NCBI GenBank assembly: GCA_958295665.1
Contig: OY282558.1
Location: forward strand, 19,963,409 to 20,027,408
Reading direction: 5' to 3'
From: Tipula vernalis
Taxonomy: Eukaryota; Arthropoda; Insecta; Diptera; Tipulidae
DNA: 64,000 nt
The position numbers and the translations under genes were made by a program. Below are positions 12,103 through 23,848 of the stretch, piece after piece. Within the stretch, counting starts at the first letter, position 1; each line of letters opens with the position of its first letter. A model generated the notes under the pieces. That model was given only the letters and a program-made list of their open reading frames with translations, had not been told where the DNA came from and did not search any database.

Positions 12103-12636
12103 GTGTCGTGGGGGTTTCCAGACGTGACTCTAGGCTTGAATAACCGCATGAGAAAAAAACTAAACACAAGAAACCTAAGAAAAGCGAAACATTGTCAAAG
12201 CTTCAAGGAGGACATAAAAAAAATTATAAAAGTGGTGCGTCCGTCCGGAATCCCCACACAGTCTGCTATTGAGGCTCCCTTATCGTCGGCCAGTCTATCG
12301 AAATTGCCTTTCCGGTCGCGACTGTTAATGATGATGATAGAAGATGGAGGGGTACCTCAGTAACAAATCAAGGAGTGATCCCACGTGATGTACACAGTCA
12401 CCCCTACACAAACGGCACACGTGTTGTCTGACAGCCTGCCATGTGAGATCGACACGACTGAAGTAGTACGGAAAAACCGACCCAAAACGATAACCCTACC
12501 TCAACAACTCATACGATCACACCATCGATTATTACTAACTCAATGGACCGAAAGGTTCCGGCAACATAAGAAAATAATGAGACAAATAAAAATGATAAAG
12601 AGGAAGAATCGCGACAGTGATTATGACAATGGATGA
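12103..12636 (+). pseudogene. Possible decayed reading frame of unknown product
   Basis: One plus frame stays open from ATG 12103 to 12636 apart from stops at 12361-12363 and near 12376-12378. Base composition is visibly richer in G and C than the flanks, and the predicted protein is rich in Lys/Arg (for example KKLNTRNLRKAKH and RQIKMIKRKNRD). No domain is recognised. It could be a retroelement or gene remnant, or chance. Function unknown. Confidence 0.25.
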
Positions 12637-14639
12637 CATAAATGATAACAATGGTTGATTACCGTAAATGATAAAGAAAATTGATTACGGCAATTACTAA
12701 AGATAAAGAACTTCTGTAACTAATAGAAGTAGGTATAGGAAATCAATAATACTGGTAAAAGTTAGAAATAAATAATGATGGTAAATAATAGTGGTAAATG
12801 CAAGAGACCAACAGTGAAAGCTGTGAAACAAATGTTATATAATAAATGAAAATATAATATGAAACGAAAACACGCGAACACGCGACAGTCAAGGTCAGCT
12901 CACGATAAAAATGAATCTAACAATTAAATAAGAAAAAAATTTAGATTACGTTAACAATTTAATATTTAGGCAAACAAAAGAAAAATTTGTTGTTTTCGTT
13001 TTTTTTTATTTTTTATTTTTAACACAGTACCTTAATGTCGGCCGGGTGACCTCATCCGGTCATAGCCGGTCTAGAACAGTTCGACTTCACCCGAGGCAGA
13101 TGCCCCCACATTCACCTACTCACAGTGTTATTTTCACGTAACGGTCACCACAATAAATTTTCTTTTCTTATTTTTTTTTTCTTTTAGGATACAGAGTCCG
13201 TTAATTTTTCCGGACAACGGATTTTTTTCTCTCTCTTTTTTTCACAAAAAAATTATTTACACATACATTCACTGAACCACAAAAACGGCGAATCAAAAAA
13301 AATCAAAAATAACACCAAACGACTGTGAGTAGAAAAAAAACTTTCTTTTATTTTTATTAAATGTATTTCACCACTTTCAAATCTTACTTGTAAGTATGGG
13401 TTATATTCTATTATTAATTTTGTCCCCCCCATAACGTTAACACCAAACTTTAAATAATACAACTTTTATTATTATATTTATAATTTTATAATAATATTAG
13501 CATAAACAAACTTTGGGAAACACAAAAAAAAACAATTAACACAAAACTTTTTCAGTATATAAACTTAAAACACAAGTTTAACCAAAAAAAAAAAAAAAAT
13601 TAATAGAAAATAGAAAGCACTTTACAAAATTATGAAAAAATTAAATATTTAGCACCCAGTTGCATTACATGACAAATTTAATGTTTTCTATTTATAAATT
13701 CCAGATCCTAACACAAAAAAAATATTAAGATGGCCACTAAACACGACACTAAAACTATTAATCTTTACTATTAATTTTTTTTTTCGACTGTTCATCAAAA
13801 ACCCCAAACTTGACAACTAACTTCAACTAATTTCAAAATTATTTACTCTCTCATCCGATTCAAAAACATTCCTTTTTTTTTTTTTCATCACCGCTTTCCG
13901 ATATTGTGATCATGCAACAACAACCATCGTCGATCCAACACAAAACAAGAGACAATTATGCTCCCCAAATAAAAACATTTGAATATTGTACCGTTGTGAA
14001 TATCGTACCATTATTACGCACTAATCATCATTTACCGCAACGACGATACATTCAATACAATACAAACACTGGTGCTCATCACACAGCATAAGGTAACAAC
14101 ATACACCGCACGCTCTACTAACACTAAAGTAAAACAAATGAATCAAATAATTTATTATCATGAAGGGGTAACAAGAAAAATACAGTGCAGCGTATCATGC
14201 AAACTAACTTATGCAGCAAACTGACATACAAGTTGAATTGATATGACACACTCAGTGGGTGGCGTAACAACATAAACCTTTGTTAAGCTTAACCTGATAT
14301 TTGGTTTCGGTTAAATTTTTCCGAATCACAGTAAGGTTGCAAACGAGGTTTAGGGCCAATATTAAAGTTTTGTAACGGTTTCTTTGGGAAAGCCACAGTT
14401 AGCAAAAAAAAAATAAAATAAAATAATAAAAAAAATAATGTTTACGTTAGTGTGCTAAGTACTACAGGGGGTCAATTCTCGTTCCGTGAGAAGTATAATG
14501 GAAAGTATCTTCAGTGAGAAATAAACATTTCCGATTCATGTTCCTTGAGAAGGGAAAAAATGACGTCAAAATCTTTTCATATGAATAAAACTTTCTCACC
14601 GACCATTTTGGCAGTGAGAACATCATAAATATGGAAATA
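12637..14639. other. AT-rich, homopolymer-rich region
   Basis: Contains many A- and T-runs (13000-13890). A more GC-rich patch at about 13030-13120 has repeated CCGG-containing words (GCCGGGTGACC, ATCCGGTCATAGCCGG). At 14460-14625 GTGAGAA-type words recur on the plus strand. No coding region, tRNA or element ends are recognised. Confidence 0.4.
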
Positions 14640-15233
14640 CATAAAATTCTATTAAAACTAAAGTTGTAATTTTAGCCTATAATTTTAAAGTTATAATTTT
14701 TGATTTTTTCGTAAAGGTTTTGGGAATGGCCAAATAATTAGTGGTTTCATTTGTTGATCACGAATTAAAATTTGTATGGGAATTTTTTTGTTTCCAAATT
14801 ATGTGGTTTACCAATTTTTCGGGATGCTGGTTTCGACATAATGTATCTTTTAGAATTTTTAAATGTTTAAGGTGAAATTTAGTATCGAAAAGTTTTAGAA
14901 TTTTTTGGGTCAAAATTTTAATGGTGTTAATTTTATAATTGTTGGGGGAAGCCAAGAATGAAAATTTAAATATCTACCAGATCAAGTATTTTGCCATTTG
15001 GTTCATGAATCAGCAGAATGTCCAAAAATGAAATTTTGTTATCTACTTCTTTTTCTAAGGTAAATTTTATTCTGTTGTTTTTCGAATTAAATTTTTCTAA
15101 AAATGAATCAATTTGGTTTATTGGTATTGCCGTAATTATATCGTCCACATACCTAAAGTAAAACACTGGTTGAAAATCTAATGAATTTAAAACCAAATTT
15201 TCTAAAGTTTCCATTAATAAATTTGCTATTATT
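14640..15233 (-). pseudogene. Penelope-like element reverse transcriptase, 3' portion
   Basis: Minus-strand relic of a PLE reverse transcriptase, which copies element RNA into DNA at the insertion site. Reading from 15233 downwards: IIANLLMETLENLV, then FYFRYVDDI with the catalytic YVDD at about 15160-15140, and NNRIKFTLEKE followed by NKISFLDILL, a hallmark of Penelope RTs. After PNGKIL a short deletion and frame change lead to GRYLNFHSWLPP and then LTQKILKL...HLKHLKILKDTLC, a typical C-terminal part. Further pieces continue to about 14640. It begins abruptly inside the RT domain and abuts, head to head, the plus-strand fragment at 15234. Confidence 0.8.
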
Positions 15234-15600
15234 TAGCCCACCAAATTTTCTGTTAATCTTTTTAGATGTTACGTCTTTGTTTATGAACGTCGATAGCCAA
15301 ATTGTCAAAAATATTATCAGTCAAAATTGGAGAAATATAAAGAAAAATGCTAAATCAAAATTAACAAAAATTCAATTTTTCACTGCTTTAAGTCCGATAA
15401 TAGCAAATTTATTAATAGAAAATTTGGAAAAGTCGGTTTTAATAAAAATTTGTGATTGCTTTATTTTTTGATTTTTGGATAAAAGAAGGAATTTTTGATA
15501 TATTTTTCATTACGCTTTTGAAAATGAACCCGAATAGGGTTCGAAAGCTAAAGCTTTAATTAGTTAGAAAGAAATAAAGAGCCCTAAACCAAATAAAAAT
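15234..15600 (+). pseudogene. Penelope-like element RT fragment and 3' end, inverted partner
   Basis: Plus-strand PLE piece. LDVTSLFMNVDSQIVKNII (about 15262-15320) is the PLE motif equivalent to LDVVSLFTNVP. It is followed by WRNIKKNAKSKLTK and ALSPIIANLLIENLEK (15388-15430). Homology then stops, and a non-coding tail with a hammerhead-like motif follows at 15514. The last coding words overlap in content, but not in strand, with the start of the minus-strand fragment. The two are therefore separate copies or one twin-primed insertion. Confidence 0.75.
15514..15547 (+). ncRNA. Decayed hammerhead-ribozyme-like motif in PLE tail
   Basis: TTGAAAATGAACCC then GAATA then GGGTTCGAAAGC. The stem GAACCC/GGGTTC is perfect and is followed by GAAA, as in hammerhead stem II plus core. 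The upstream core is mutated from the CUGANGA consensus, so activity is unlikely. PLEs are known to carry hammerhead ribozymes. A better preserved relative lies at 57776. Confidence 0.5.
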
Positions 15601-15740
15601 TGTTTAATTTGTTTTATGAATATTTTGCGGTTCAGTTGTAGCCTTTACCTCATCCATTTTTCAATTATAGACGGACATATTTTTTTCCTGATACATTTGC
15701 TTCTATGGATAGGCTGACTCTAATGGAGACGATGAATATT

Positions 15741-16323
15741 ACTTTCTTTTACTCTAGTAAAATAAAGTATAGTAATCATGAAAATTTTGGACCTAGAGAT
15801 TTTTAGAGATTTGTTTGTTTTGAGGTTCCCTGAGTCCGAAAAAGTGAGTTTCGAAATGGTGTCTGTCTGTCAGTCTGTCAGTCTGTCAGTCTGTCAGTCT
15901 GTCAGTCTGTCAGTCTGTCAGTCTGTCAGTCTGTCAGTCTGTCAGTCTGTCAGTCTGTCAGTCTGTCAGTCTGTCAGTCTGTCAGTCTGTCAGTCTGTCA
16001 GTCTGTCAGTCTGTCAGTCTGTCAGTATGTCAGTCTGTCAGTCTGTCAGTCTGTCAGTCTGTCAGTCTGTCAATTTGTCAGTCTGTCTGTGTCCTCTCCA
16101 GAGCCCATATGGTTTAATCAATCGAACTGAAACTTCAGATTTAAGCTTTTTTGATAAATTGGGAGGTCCCAGTGAATTTTACTCCAAATCGGCTAACCGG
16201 AAGTGGCCACTCCCTTAGTCCAGAAAATTTGTTTTGCAAATATCTTAAAAAGTATAAGGTTTACATAAAACTACTTAATACAAAATGTTTCCAAAAATTA
16301 AAAACAAATAAAAATAAAAAATT
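15741..16323 (+). mobile_element. Interspersed element copy B, 3'-truncated
   Basis: Begins with ACTTTCTTTTACTCTAGTAA and follows the family sequence through a CTGTCAGT array at 15861-16090 (about 29 units). The conserved unique part after the array contains GGAAGTGGCCACTCCC. It stops in the A-rich stretch before the 3' subterminal repeat and hairpin, where a 160-bp tandem satellite begins. Confidence 0.85.
15861..16090. repeat. (CTGTCAGT)n array of copy B
   Basis: Near-perfect 8-bp tandem repeat. Its open frames read LSVCQSVS and do not represent protein. Confidence 0.95.
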
Positions 16324-16960
16324 GGATTAGAGTTTTTTAACTAGGTAATTAAGGGACCTATTTCATGTGCTAGGGAAACCTTTGTCATCATTGTTGAGTG
16401 CGATTTGGGAGTTGAGTGAGATTTCCAAAAAATAATCTTCGTAGAACTTTTACTAAACGAACGATTCGTATGGATTAGGGTTTTCTAACTAGGTAATTAA
16501 GTGACCTATTAGATGTGCTAGCGAAACCTTTGTCATCATTGTTGGCAATTGCCGATATTGGCTCTTGGGAGTTAAGTGCGATTTCCAAAATATAATTTTG
16601 CAGAACTTTTACTAAACGAACGATCCGTATGGATTAGGGTTTTTTAACTAGGTTGTTAAGGGGCCTATTCCATGTGCTAAGGAAACCTTAGTCATCATTG
16701 TTGGCAAAGGATGATATTGGCCCTTGGGAGTTGAGTGCGATTTCCAAAAAATAATCTTCGTAGAACTTTTACTAAACGAACGATTCGTATGGATTAGGGT
16801 TTTCTAACTAGGTAATTAAGGGACCTATTACACGTGCTAGCGAAACCTTTGTCATCATTGTTGGCAATGGCCGATATTGGCCCTTGGGAGTTGAGTGCAA
16901 TTTCCAAAAAATAATTTTGCATAACTTTTACTAAACGAACGATTCGTATGGATTAGGGTT
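16324..16960. repeat. ~160-bp tandem satellite, four units
   Basis: Units begin GGATTAG(A/G)GTTTT at 16324, 16472, 16631, 16791 and 16950 (last one cut off), a period of 148-160 bp. The first unit lacks about a dozen bases that are present in the others (around GCCGATATTGG). Copies are highly similar. The array sits exactly between interspersed copies B and C. Confidence 0.9.
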
Positions 16961-16964
16961 TTTT

Positions 16965-17754
16965 ACTTTCTTTTACTCTAGTAAAATAAAGTATAGAAAT
17001 CAGGAAAATTTTGAATCTTGAGATTTTTAGAGATTTATTTGTTTTGTGGTCCCCTGAGTCCGAAAAAGTGGGTTTCGAAATGGTGTTCTGTCAGTCTGTC
17101 AGTCTGTCAGTCTGTCAGTCTGTCAGTCTGTCAGTCTGTCAGTCTGTCAGTCTGTCAGTCTGTCAGTCTGTCAGTCTGTCAGTCTGTCAGTCTGTCAGTC
17201 TGTCAGTCTGTCAGTCTGTCAGTCTGTCAGTCTGTCAGTCTGTCAGTCTGTCAGTCTGTCAGTCTGTCAGTCTGTCAGTCTGTCAGTCTGTCAGTCTGTC
17301 AGTCTGTCAGTCTGTCAGTCTGTCAGTCTGTCAGTCTGTCAGTCTGTCAGTCTGTCAGTCTGTCAGTCTGTCAGTCTGTCAGTCTGTCAGTCTGTCAGTC
17401 TGTCAGCCTGTCAGTCTGTCAGCCTGTCAGTCTGTCAGCCTGTCAGTCTGTCTGTGTCCTCTCTACAGCCCATATGGTTTAATCAATCGAATTGAAACTT
17501 CAGATTTAAGCCTTTTTGATAAATTGGGAGGTTTCAGTGAATTTCACTCAAAATCGGCTAACCGGAAGTGGCCACTCCCTTGGTCCAGAAAATTTGTTTT
17601 GCAAATATCTTAAAAAGTATAAGGTTTACAAAAAACTATTTAATACAAATTGTTTCTAAAAATTAAAAAAAAAAAATTAAGAAAAAAATAAAATTTCTCA
17701 AAATTCTCTGTTCGTAAAAGAAAGTCGTGTGTTGGCCACACCTCAATTTTTTTT
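16965..17754 (+). mobile_element. Interspersed element copy C, complete
   Basis: Starts ACTTTCTTTTAC and ends with the inverse GTAAAAGAAAGT at 17714-17725, the hairpin CGTGTGTTGGCCACACC at 17726-17742 and a T-run. The internal CTGTCAGT array spans 17087-17455 (about 46 units), with CCTGTCAG variants near its 3' edge. It is a non-autonomous Helentron-type element by structure. Confidence 0.85.
17087..17455. repeat. (CTGTCAGT)n array of copy C
   Basis: Longest array of the family, about 46 units. Open frames of 154 and 200 codons across it are repeat artefacts. Confidence 0.95.
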
Positions 17755-17822
17755 GATTGTTTTCGGTGGGTATTACCGCTTGTCTCGGAATTTTCGAAAT
17801 TTTCATGGGTTTTCTAGATTTA

Positions 17823-18672
17823 ACTTTCTTTTACTCTACTAACATAAAGTATAGTAATCATGAAAATTTTGGACCTTGAGATTTTTAGAGATTTATTTGT
17901 TTTGTGGTCCCCTGAGTCCGAAAAAGTGGGTTTTGAAATGGTGTCTGTCTGTCAGTCTGTCAGTCTGTCAGTCTATCAGTCTGTCAGTCTGTCAGTCTGT
18001 CAGTCTGTCAGTCTGTCAGTCTGTCAGTCTGTCAGTCTGTCAGTCTGTCAGTCTGTCAGTCTGTCAGTCTGTCAGCCTGTCAGTCTGTCAGTCTGTCAGT
18101 CTGTCAGTCTGTCAGTCTGTCAGTCTGTCAGTCTGTCAGTCTGTCAGTCTGTCAGTCTGTCAGTCTGTCAGTCTGTCAGTCTGTCAGTCTGTCAGTCTGT
18201 CAGTCTGTCAGTCTGTCAGTCTGTCAGTCTGTCAGTCTGTCAGTCTGTCAGCCTGTCAGTCTGTCAGTCTGTCAGCCTGTCAGTCTGTCTGTGTCCTCTC
18301 TACAGCCCATATGGTTTAATCAATCGAACTGAAACTTAAGATTTAAGCTTTTTTGATCAATTGGGAGGTCCCAGTGAATTTTACTCCAAATCGGCTAACC
18401 GGAAGTGGCCACTCCCTTGGTCCAGAAAATTTATTATGCAAATATCTTAAAAAGTATAAGGTTTACAAAAAACTATTTAATATAAAATGTTTCCAAAAAT
18501 TAAAAACAAATAAAAATAAAAAATTAAAAATTAAAAAAAAAAAATTTAAAAATTTAAAAATTTAAAAATTTAAAACTTTAAAAATTTAAAAATTAAAAAA
18601 AAAAAATTAAATTTCTCAAAATTCTCTGTTCGTAAAAGAAAGTCGTGTGTTGGCCACACCTCCATTTTTTTA
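17823..18672 (+). mobile_element. Interspersed element copy D, complete
   Basis: Same structure as copy C and only 68 bp downstream of it. Start ACTTTCTTTTAC at 17823; array 17942-18292 (about 44 units); inverse repeat GTAAAAGAAAGT at 18632-18643; hairpin at 18644-18660; T-run. An AAATTTAAAAATT-type simple tract at 18530-18605 has expanded before the 3' end. Confidence 0.85.
17942..18292. repeat. (CTGTCAGT)n array of copy D
   Basis: About 44 units with occasional CTATCAGT and CCTGTCAG variants. Confidence 0.95.
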
Positions 18673-20198
18673 CTTGTAGTAATAATTATACCCTTAGCGA
18701 TTAGCGAAAATTTGCCCTTCAATAACCAAATTTGAAAATTGAAACCCTTTAATATTTTCCCATTAAACTGAAAGGTAAGTGTACCATAAATAACGCTGTC
18801 TACCGTAACGCCTTAAATTTTTGTAGCAAAATGAATCTCATTAACTAATTAACAAATTAATATTAGGCCAATTAACTTCCATATACATACATTTTATTTG
18901 GTTGAGTATCTATACTGGAGAATTCTAAGAAACGTGTAAATTAAATTTTAATTCTAACAGAACAAGTTCTTTATTCTTCTACAATAACATTAAGTGAAAT
19001 TGTTCAAAATATTTATTATTTAGCAAGAGCTAATTAAAACTTTTTCTTATTAAGATTATGCGAGAAATTATAAATTCCATATGCTGTTCATTGTATGTAT
19101 GTATTTACATATATTTGCATGCACGGTTCCCGTATAGGTTTTTTTTACAGATTTGCTTTTAATGTTTACGTAGATTAATATTAGTATTTAATTACCGAAT
19201 TTATATGGCAACATCCTGAACAGCTTAGTAAAACAACGTTTGTTACAACATTCAGGATTTCATTTTAATATGCATTTAATAGATATCCTGCATTTTGTAT
19301 AATTAAACTATCCTATATAAAACCCAAACGTAAATTACCGAAATGTTGTTCCAGACTATTTGTTTTAATTACAACTCTAGGTACCATGTTACTTACACGT
19401 ACATACATATCTGTAGGTTGAGCCAAATTTTCGAAAAATATTGGAAAATTAAGACTTTTCCAGTTTATATGAATATGTAGTTATACTCTATTCTATATAT
19501 GTATTACATAGTTGGTTATACAGGAAAAAGGTAACATTTCATCTTTATAGATAGATTTCCATTTGAATATTTTTACATTTATTATGTTCTATTTCTCCTA
19601 ACAGGATGTTATTATCTTATTTATTCGTTATATTATCAGTTTTTATTAAAGTAATATAATTTAGTTTATTGTCTATACATGATATACGATTTATTCTAGT
19701 ATTACTTAAATCGATATGGATTTATGTCATATTATGCGATTGTACACCGGTATCATTGCCAAATAGAATAAAATGGAAATTATAGCTTTTCAATTTATTT
19801 GATGGAAGTGCAAATCGGAAAAAATAAAATTTATACTGACGCTATTTTCGCTGTTTACTACCTGTACTTATCGATAAGAGTCTCAGCATCGTTTTGCAAA
19901 TTATGTGAATTATATTTAACTTTACTATCTATTTGCTTGCGCGATATTCAGCGCCTGTTTCTCTGGAGTCGATAAATTAAAAAAATTTATAGAATTTGTA
20001 GATATAGATGTAGAGTTGGTTTTCCATTGCCTCTGTTAATTTTGAATATTATATGACACACCTTTGAGAATCATATTTGAACACAAGCTTGATACTTCAA
20101 GCATACTTCATTTTTATAACTCACTAATTTTCGTATTTTAAACACTTGCGATTTTTATTTTTTGCTTAACCTCTATTTTAGCATACACAACCAGCACC
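18673..20198. other. AT-rich intergenic-looking DNA
   Basis: No recognised coding domains, repeats or RNA genes. Confidence 0.4.
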
Positions 20199-20349
20199 CT
20201 TATTCTGTAGAAAAATAAGATAATGTGTAAACGTGAAAACGGGTAAACTTTGTGATTTTTTACTAAAATTACATTAAATTGTTTTTCGATTCTCTTTTCG
20301 TTCATTGTTTATCACGTGTAAACATTATCTTATTTTTTATAGAATAAGG
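20199..20349. mobile_element. Palindromic mini-element
   Basis: Inverted arms of about 40 bp at both ends, sharing CTTATTCTRTA and AAATAAGATAATGT and GTAAACGTG-like words, around an 80-bp AT-rich centre. No clear target duplication. Confidence 0.6.
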
Positions 20350-21189
20350 CTACAGTAGTGGTGTAGCGTAAAATAATAGCTCGGGCATCAGGCTTTCATT
20401 TTTTTTTTTATATTCAAAAGAACGAAAATTAAAACTGGTTGGTTTCAAAAATTATAGACATCGTCCGTCAAATCCATGAAGTTTAAGCACAATTACCTCA
20501 CTTTTAAAATATTTTTCTTTAAAATCAACTTAAGAGTAAAAACACCTAAGCTTACTACAGTAAAATATAGCTAGCTAAAAAAGCCAAATTTCGCTTTCGG
20601 TTGCAATCGGTGCTGTTCCAAAAATATCCATCATTTCTTAGAATCGAGTTAAAAATTTAGTTAACTCGAGCAGCACACAGAGCTTAACAGTTTTAGTTAT
20701 TATTTAATAAGAAAAAATTATTGTTCACGATTTACAAAAACGCTTACAAATTTATCTTATCATCATCTTATGATTTATCAATAAACTCGAATATTTTCCC
20801 AATACTTCTTATCGAATTTTGTTCAGGTATCTAAGTGAATTTTGTGCTGCCAACTTGCGTTTCTTTTACATATTTATCGATTACGTATTTTTATTATTTT
20901 CCTTTAGCAAAACTACAAATATTACGACAATTATAGGACTTTGTTACCGGCCGACTTTTTGACAACAAAACATCAACTTTTGTTTTTGACAAGTTGGAGA
21001 AAAGGCTTCTCATGTTATATATCAATGGTTTTATTGTTTTGTTAGATAACATTCCTATTTGTTAAACCACATTCCATAGCAAATTTATAATAGTTTTGTG
21101 CTTTCAGATTTTGTTATGTTTATGTACAAGAGATGAGGGAACGCAAACAAATATAGAAAATGTTAAAAAAAATGTGAGGGGAATATTAA
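20350..21189. other. AT-rich spacer left of the Harbinger element
   Basis: Nothing recognised. TTAA at 21186-21189 is the left insertion flank of the Harbinger element. Confidence 0.4.
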
Positions 21190-21629
21190 GGCTGGACCAG
21201 CGAGTCTTTAAGAAATTTAAGTAACAAAGCGACATTTGAAAAGTGTATGTTATTGACATTTCTGACCAGCGAAACTTTAAGAACTTTTCGTTCAGTTTCG
21301 TTAAATTTGAACTGTCACTTAACATTCTTTAAGGGAGCGAAAATTATCGCTCAAATTGAAAGAAATGTCAAAAAGTGCGGTACATTACACAAATTAGGGC
21401 GGTATTGTTTTTGATTGGTATATGTAATAATTATTTATATTTTAATAATTAATTTATATTTGATAATATTTTATGTACATTTTAAATACATAATATATTA
21501 TGTGTAATTGTAACGTAAATACCATATAACTCTAAAATACAAATATTTTTCCCATACTACGCACAAAAATCATAACCTCAAAATGTTGTACATAAATAAT
21601 ATTCATTTATAATTTTATAGGCACTCACT

Positions 21630-22732
21630 ATGGACTACGGGATATTAATTAACGCAGTTGAAGAAAAAAAATGCCTATGCGACAAGCGAGACAAAAATTA
21701 CAAAAATATTGTAATCAAAGAGGCCGCTTGGAAAGAGATCGCGAATGTTACCGCGTCCAGTAAGTTTATTTTGTACTTGACATTTATGTGAAAATTATCT
21801 AAGCTAATCATTTATTATAGAAGAAGAATGCAAAAAGAGATGGAATCTACTGAGGGAGAAGTACAATAAAGAACAAAAGAAGCTTGATCTACCCTCAGGA
21901 AGCGGAGCACCAAAGGAAGAACGTTGAATTTACATGGAAAGTATGATGTTTTTGAAAAACATCGTTCAACCAAGAAAGTATGTATGTATTAATATCTATG
22001 TATGTATCATTGCATAATTTATTTTTTAGAACAAAATCAAACCATTTCGATGAGGAACAAGGTTATGAATCTCAGGCGTGATTCGGTTGTCACCGAAAAT
22101 TCAACGCCACCACCAAAAAGAGGACGAGATGCTTTTGCGGACACGTGTAATGTATTCAAAGAGGTGTTGTACACAATAATTCAACAAAAATAGATAACTG
22201 AACAATAATTTTATTTTGATTATTAATAAAATTTAATTTATTTTATTTAATTTATTTAGAGAGTAAAAAATGAATTATTAAATGCACAATGTTTTATTAT
22301 TTATTTTAACACCATTTTGTAATGCATAATTACAGCAGCGACGAGCGCACGTGCAGCTGCCACCAAATCCGAGATGAGACTCGAGACTGATGAGAAAAAA
22401 AGAATAAAGTTTTATTTTGTTTTTTGTTTGTGTGTATATGTTCGTCGTGCTGCGATTGGTCCAGCAAAGTACGAAGGAGAAGTCAACCCAATACGCATTC
22501 GATCTGGAATGTGTGTCGCCAAGTTTGTAGTGGTTAATTGGGTGAACCGCTACAGAGGCAATTGAGGGGTTTTCAAACCGGCAAGCTCAAGCAACTTTAG
22601 ATCCAGATGATCATTCTTACTAACAATTAAAGGATTGATGAAGGATCTACATGAAGATGTGAATGGGCAGTGTCGCATTGACATGCTGAGTTATGTTATC
22701 AATTTAAGGAACAAACACTTAAGCAATTAATT
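21630..22732 (+). pseudogene. Harbinger-encoded MADF/BESS DNA-binding protein
   Basis: Second protein of the Harbinger element. In this superfamily a Myb/MADF-like partner binds the element and helps the nuclease reach nuclear DNA. Exon 1 is 21630-21759 from ATG, ending at donor GTAAGT. Intron 21760-21820 is 61 nt. Exon 2 (21821-21977) completes a MADF domain: LINAVEEKKCLCDKRD at residues 6-21, AAWKEIA near 34-40, and EECKKRWNLLREKY after the splice. A frameshift near 21925 is followed by YMESMMFLKNIVQPRK, a GTATGT intron (21978-22029) and TKSNHFDEEQGYESQ. After further breaks, a BESS-like tail with KGLMKDLHED and IDMLSYVINLRNKHL ends at about 22732. Sequence at 22225-22560 between them is not recognised. 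Confidence 0.8.
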
Positions 22733-22809
22733 GTCTAGTAATTTCTCGCCATATATTAGACATCATATAGTACATATGGTATATTGTGAGATCTTACCAG
22801 ACAATTATG

Positions 22810-22812
<3 letters not shown>

Positions 22813-22882
<70 letters not shown>
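22813..22882. repeat. (TA)35 microsatellite
   Basis: Perfect TA dinucleotide run of about 70 bp between the two Harbinger genes. Confidence 0.98.
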
Positions 22883-22883
<1 letters not shown>

Positions 22884-23361
22884 GAGTATATTATTTATGC
22901 CTGAAATTTGATATATGTAATTTATATTTTTATAAAGACTGAAATAAAAACAATTTTAATTTTTTTGTTAACAAAAATTATGTTTTTTATTTAAAAAATT
23001 GAAAATAATTACGGCATCCAGCTTAAACGCCCCTCGTTATTGACGTAGTGACAAAAACTATCTCGGATTTTAATAGCTTTGCTGCCCCCTAATATGTGCA
23101 CATTCCGTGAAGGTTGTACAGATTTTAGGCTTTGGTTAATTTGTTGCCTCCATATCCCTGATTGTACATTATGTTTGTCATCTTCCCAATCCACTAAATT
23201 TGGAGGTAACTGTACTTTTTTTGCCTCTTTGTTTAATCTTAAAAAATTGTGCATCGCGACACAGGCAATAATGTGTGCTGTGCCTTGAATTTTACTTGGC
23301 TCTGGAATCAAGAGCTCGCCCTTGCTGAGTCGCTTACCAAAGCTGGTTTTGCTGAAGATTC

Positions 23362-23421
23362 CTATAAAAAAAACGAAAATTGGAATAAATGCAAATCTTG
23401 TGGATGGATAATTAATATTAC
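23362..23421 (-). other. 60-nt intron of Harbinger transposase
   Basis: Donor GTAATA after HDG(G), acceptor TTTATAG before ATCTTCAGC. Removing it restores HDGGIFSKTSFGKRL, the conserved family sequence. Confidence 0.85.
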
Positions 23422-23788
23422 CTCCGTCGTGCTGCGATCCGTAGACCCCCACATCTATATTTGTGAACACATACTGGGTATCGCAAGCAGCTATCAACAC
23501 GATGCTGTGAAATTCTTTATAATTAAAAAACTGGCTTCCGGTATCTGGAGGGCATTGTATTGCAATGTGTTTGCCATCGATGGCACCAATACAATTAGGG
23601 AAGTTCCATAATTCTTGGAAATTCTCAGCAATTGTTTTTAAATCATTTAGATTTGGTTCTGTGACGTATAATCCGTCTAGTGCCCTCCATAAAGCGTCAC
23701 ATGTTTCATACACAATTAATCTAACTGTCTCTTTTCCGACTTTCCAGCTCAAACCAGACTTTGAAAAGAGCAACCTTGAGAAAGGTAT

Positions 23789-23848
23789 CTATAAGTGTAA
23801 GTTTAATTATATTGCATTATTAAAGTTATCTAAATATTAACAACTTAC
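23789..23848 (-). other. 60-nt intron of Harbinger transposase
   Basis: Donor GTAAGT, acceptor CTTATAG. Joining gives FALTLLYLSQGCSFQSL, matching the family. Confidence 0.8.

Noticed and set aside
15778..18339. Open frames of 146-200 codons rich in QSVSLSVC
   Set aside because: They lie across CTGTCAGT arrays in non-autonomous elements. The frames exist in several phases at once and have no domain.
21104..21325. 73-codon minus frame at the left Harbinger end
   Set aside because: It spans the terminal inverted repeat and flank. No homology, explained by the element end.
23079..23840. Plus-strand open frames at 23079-23288, 23249-23611 and 23565-23840
   Set aside because: They are antisense to the Harbinger transposase exons, which show clear family motifs on the minus strand.
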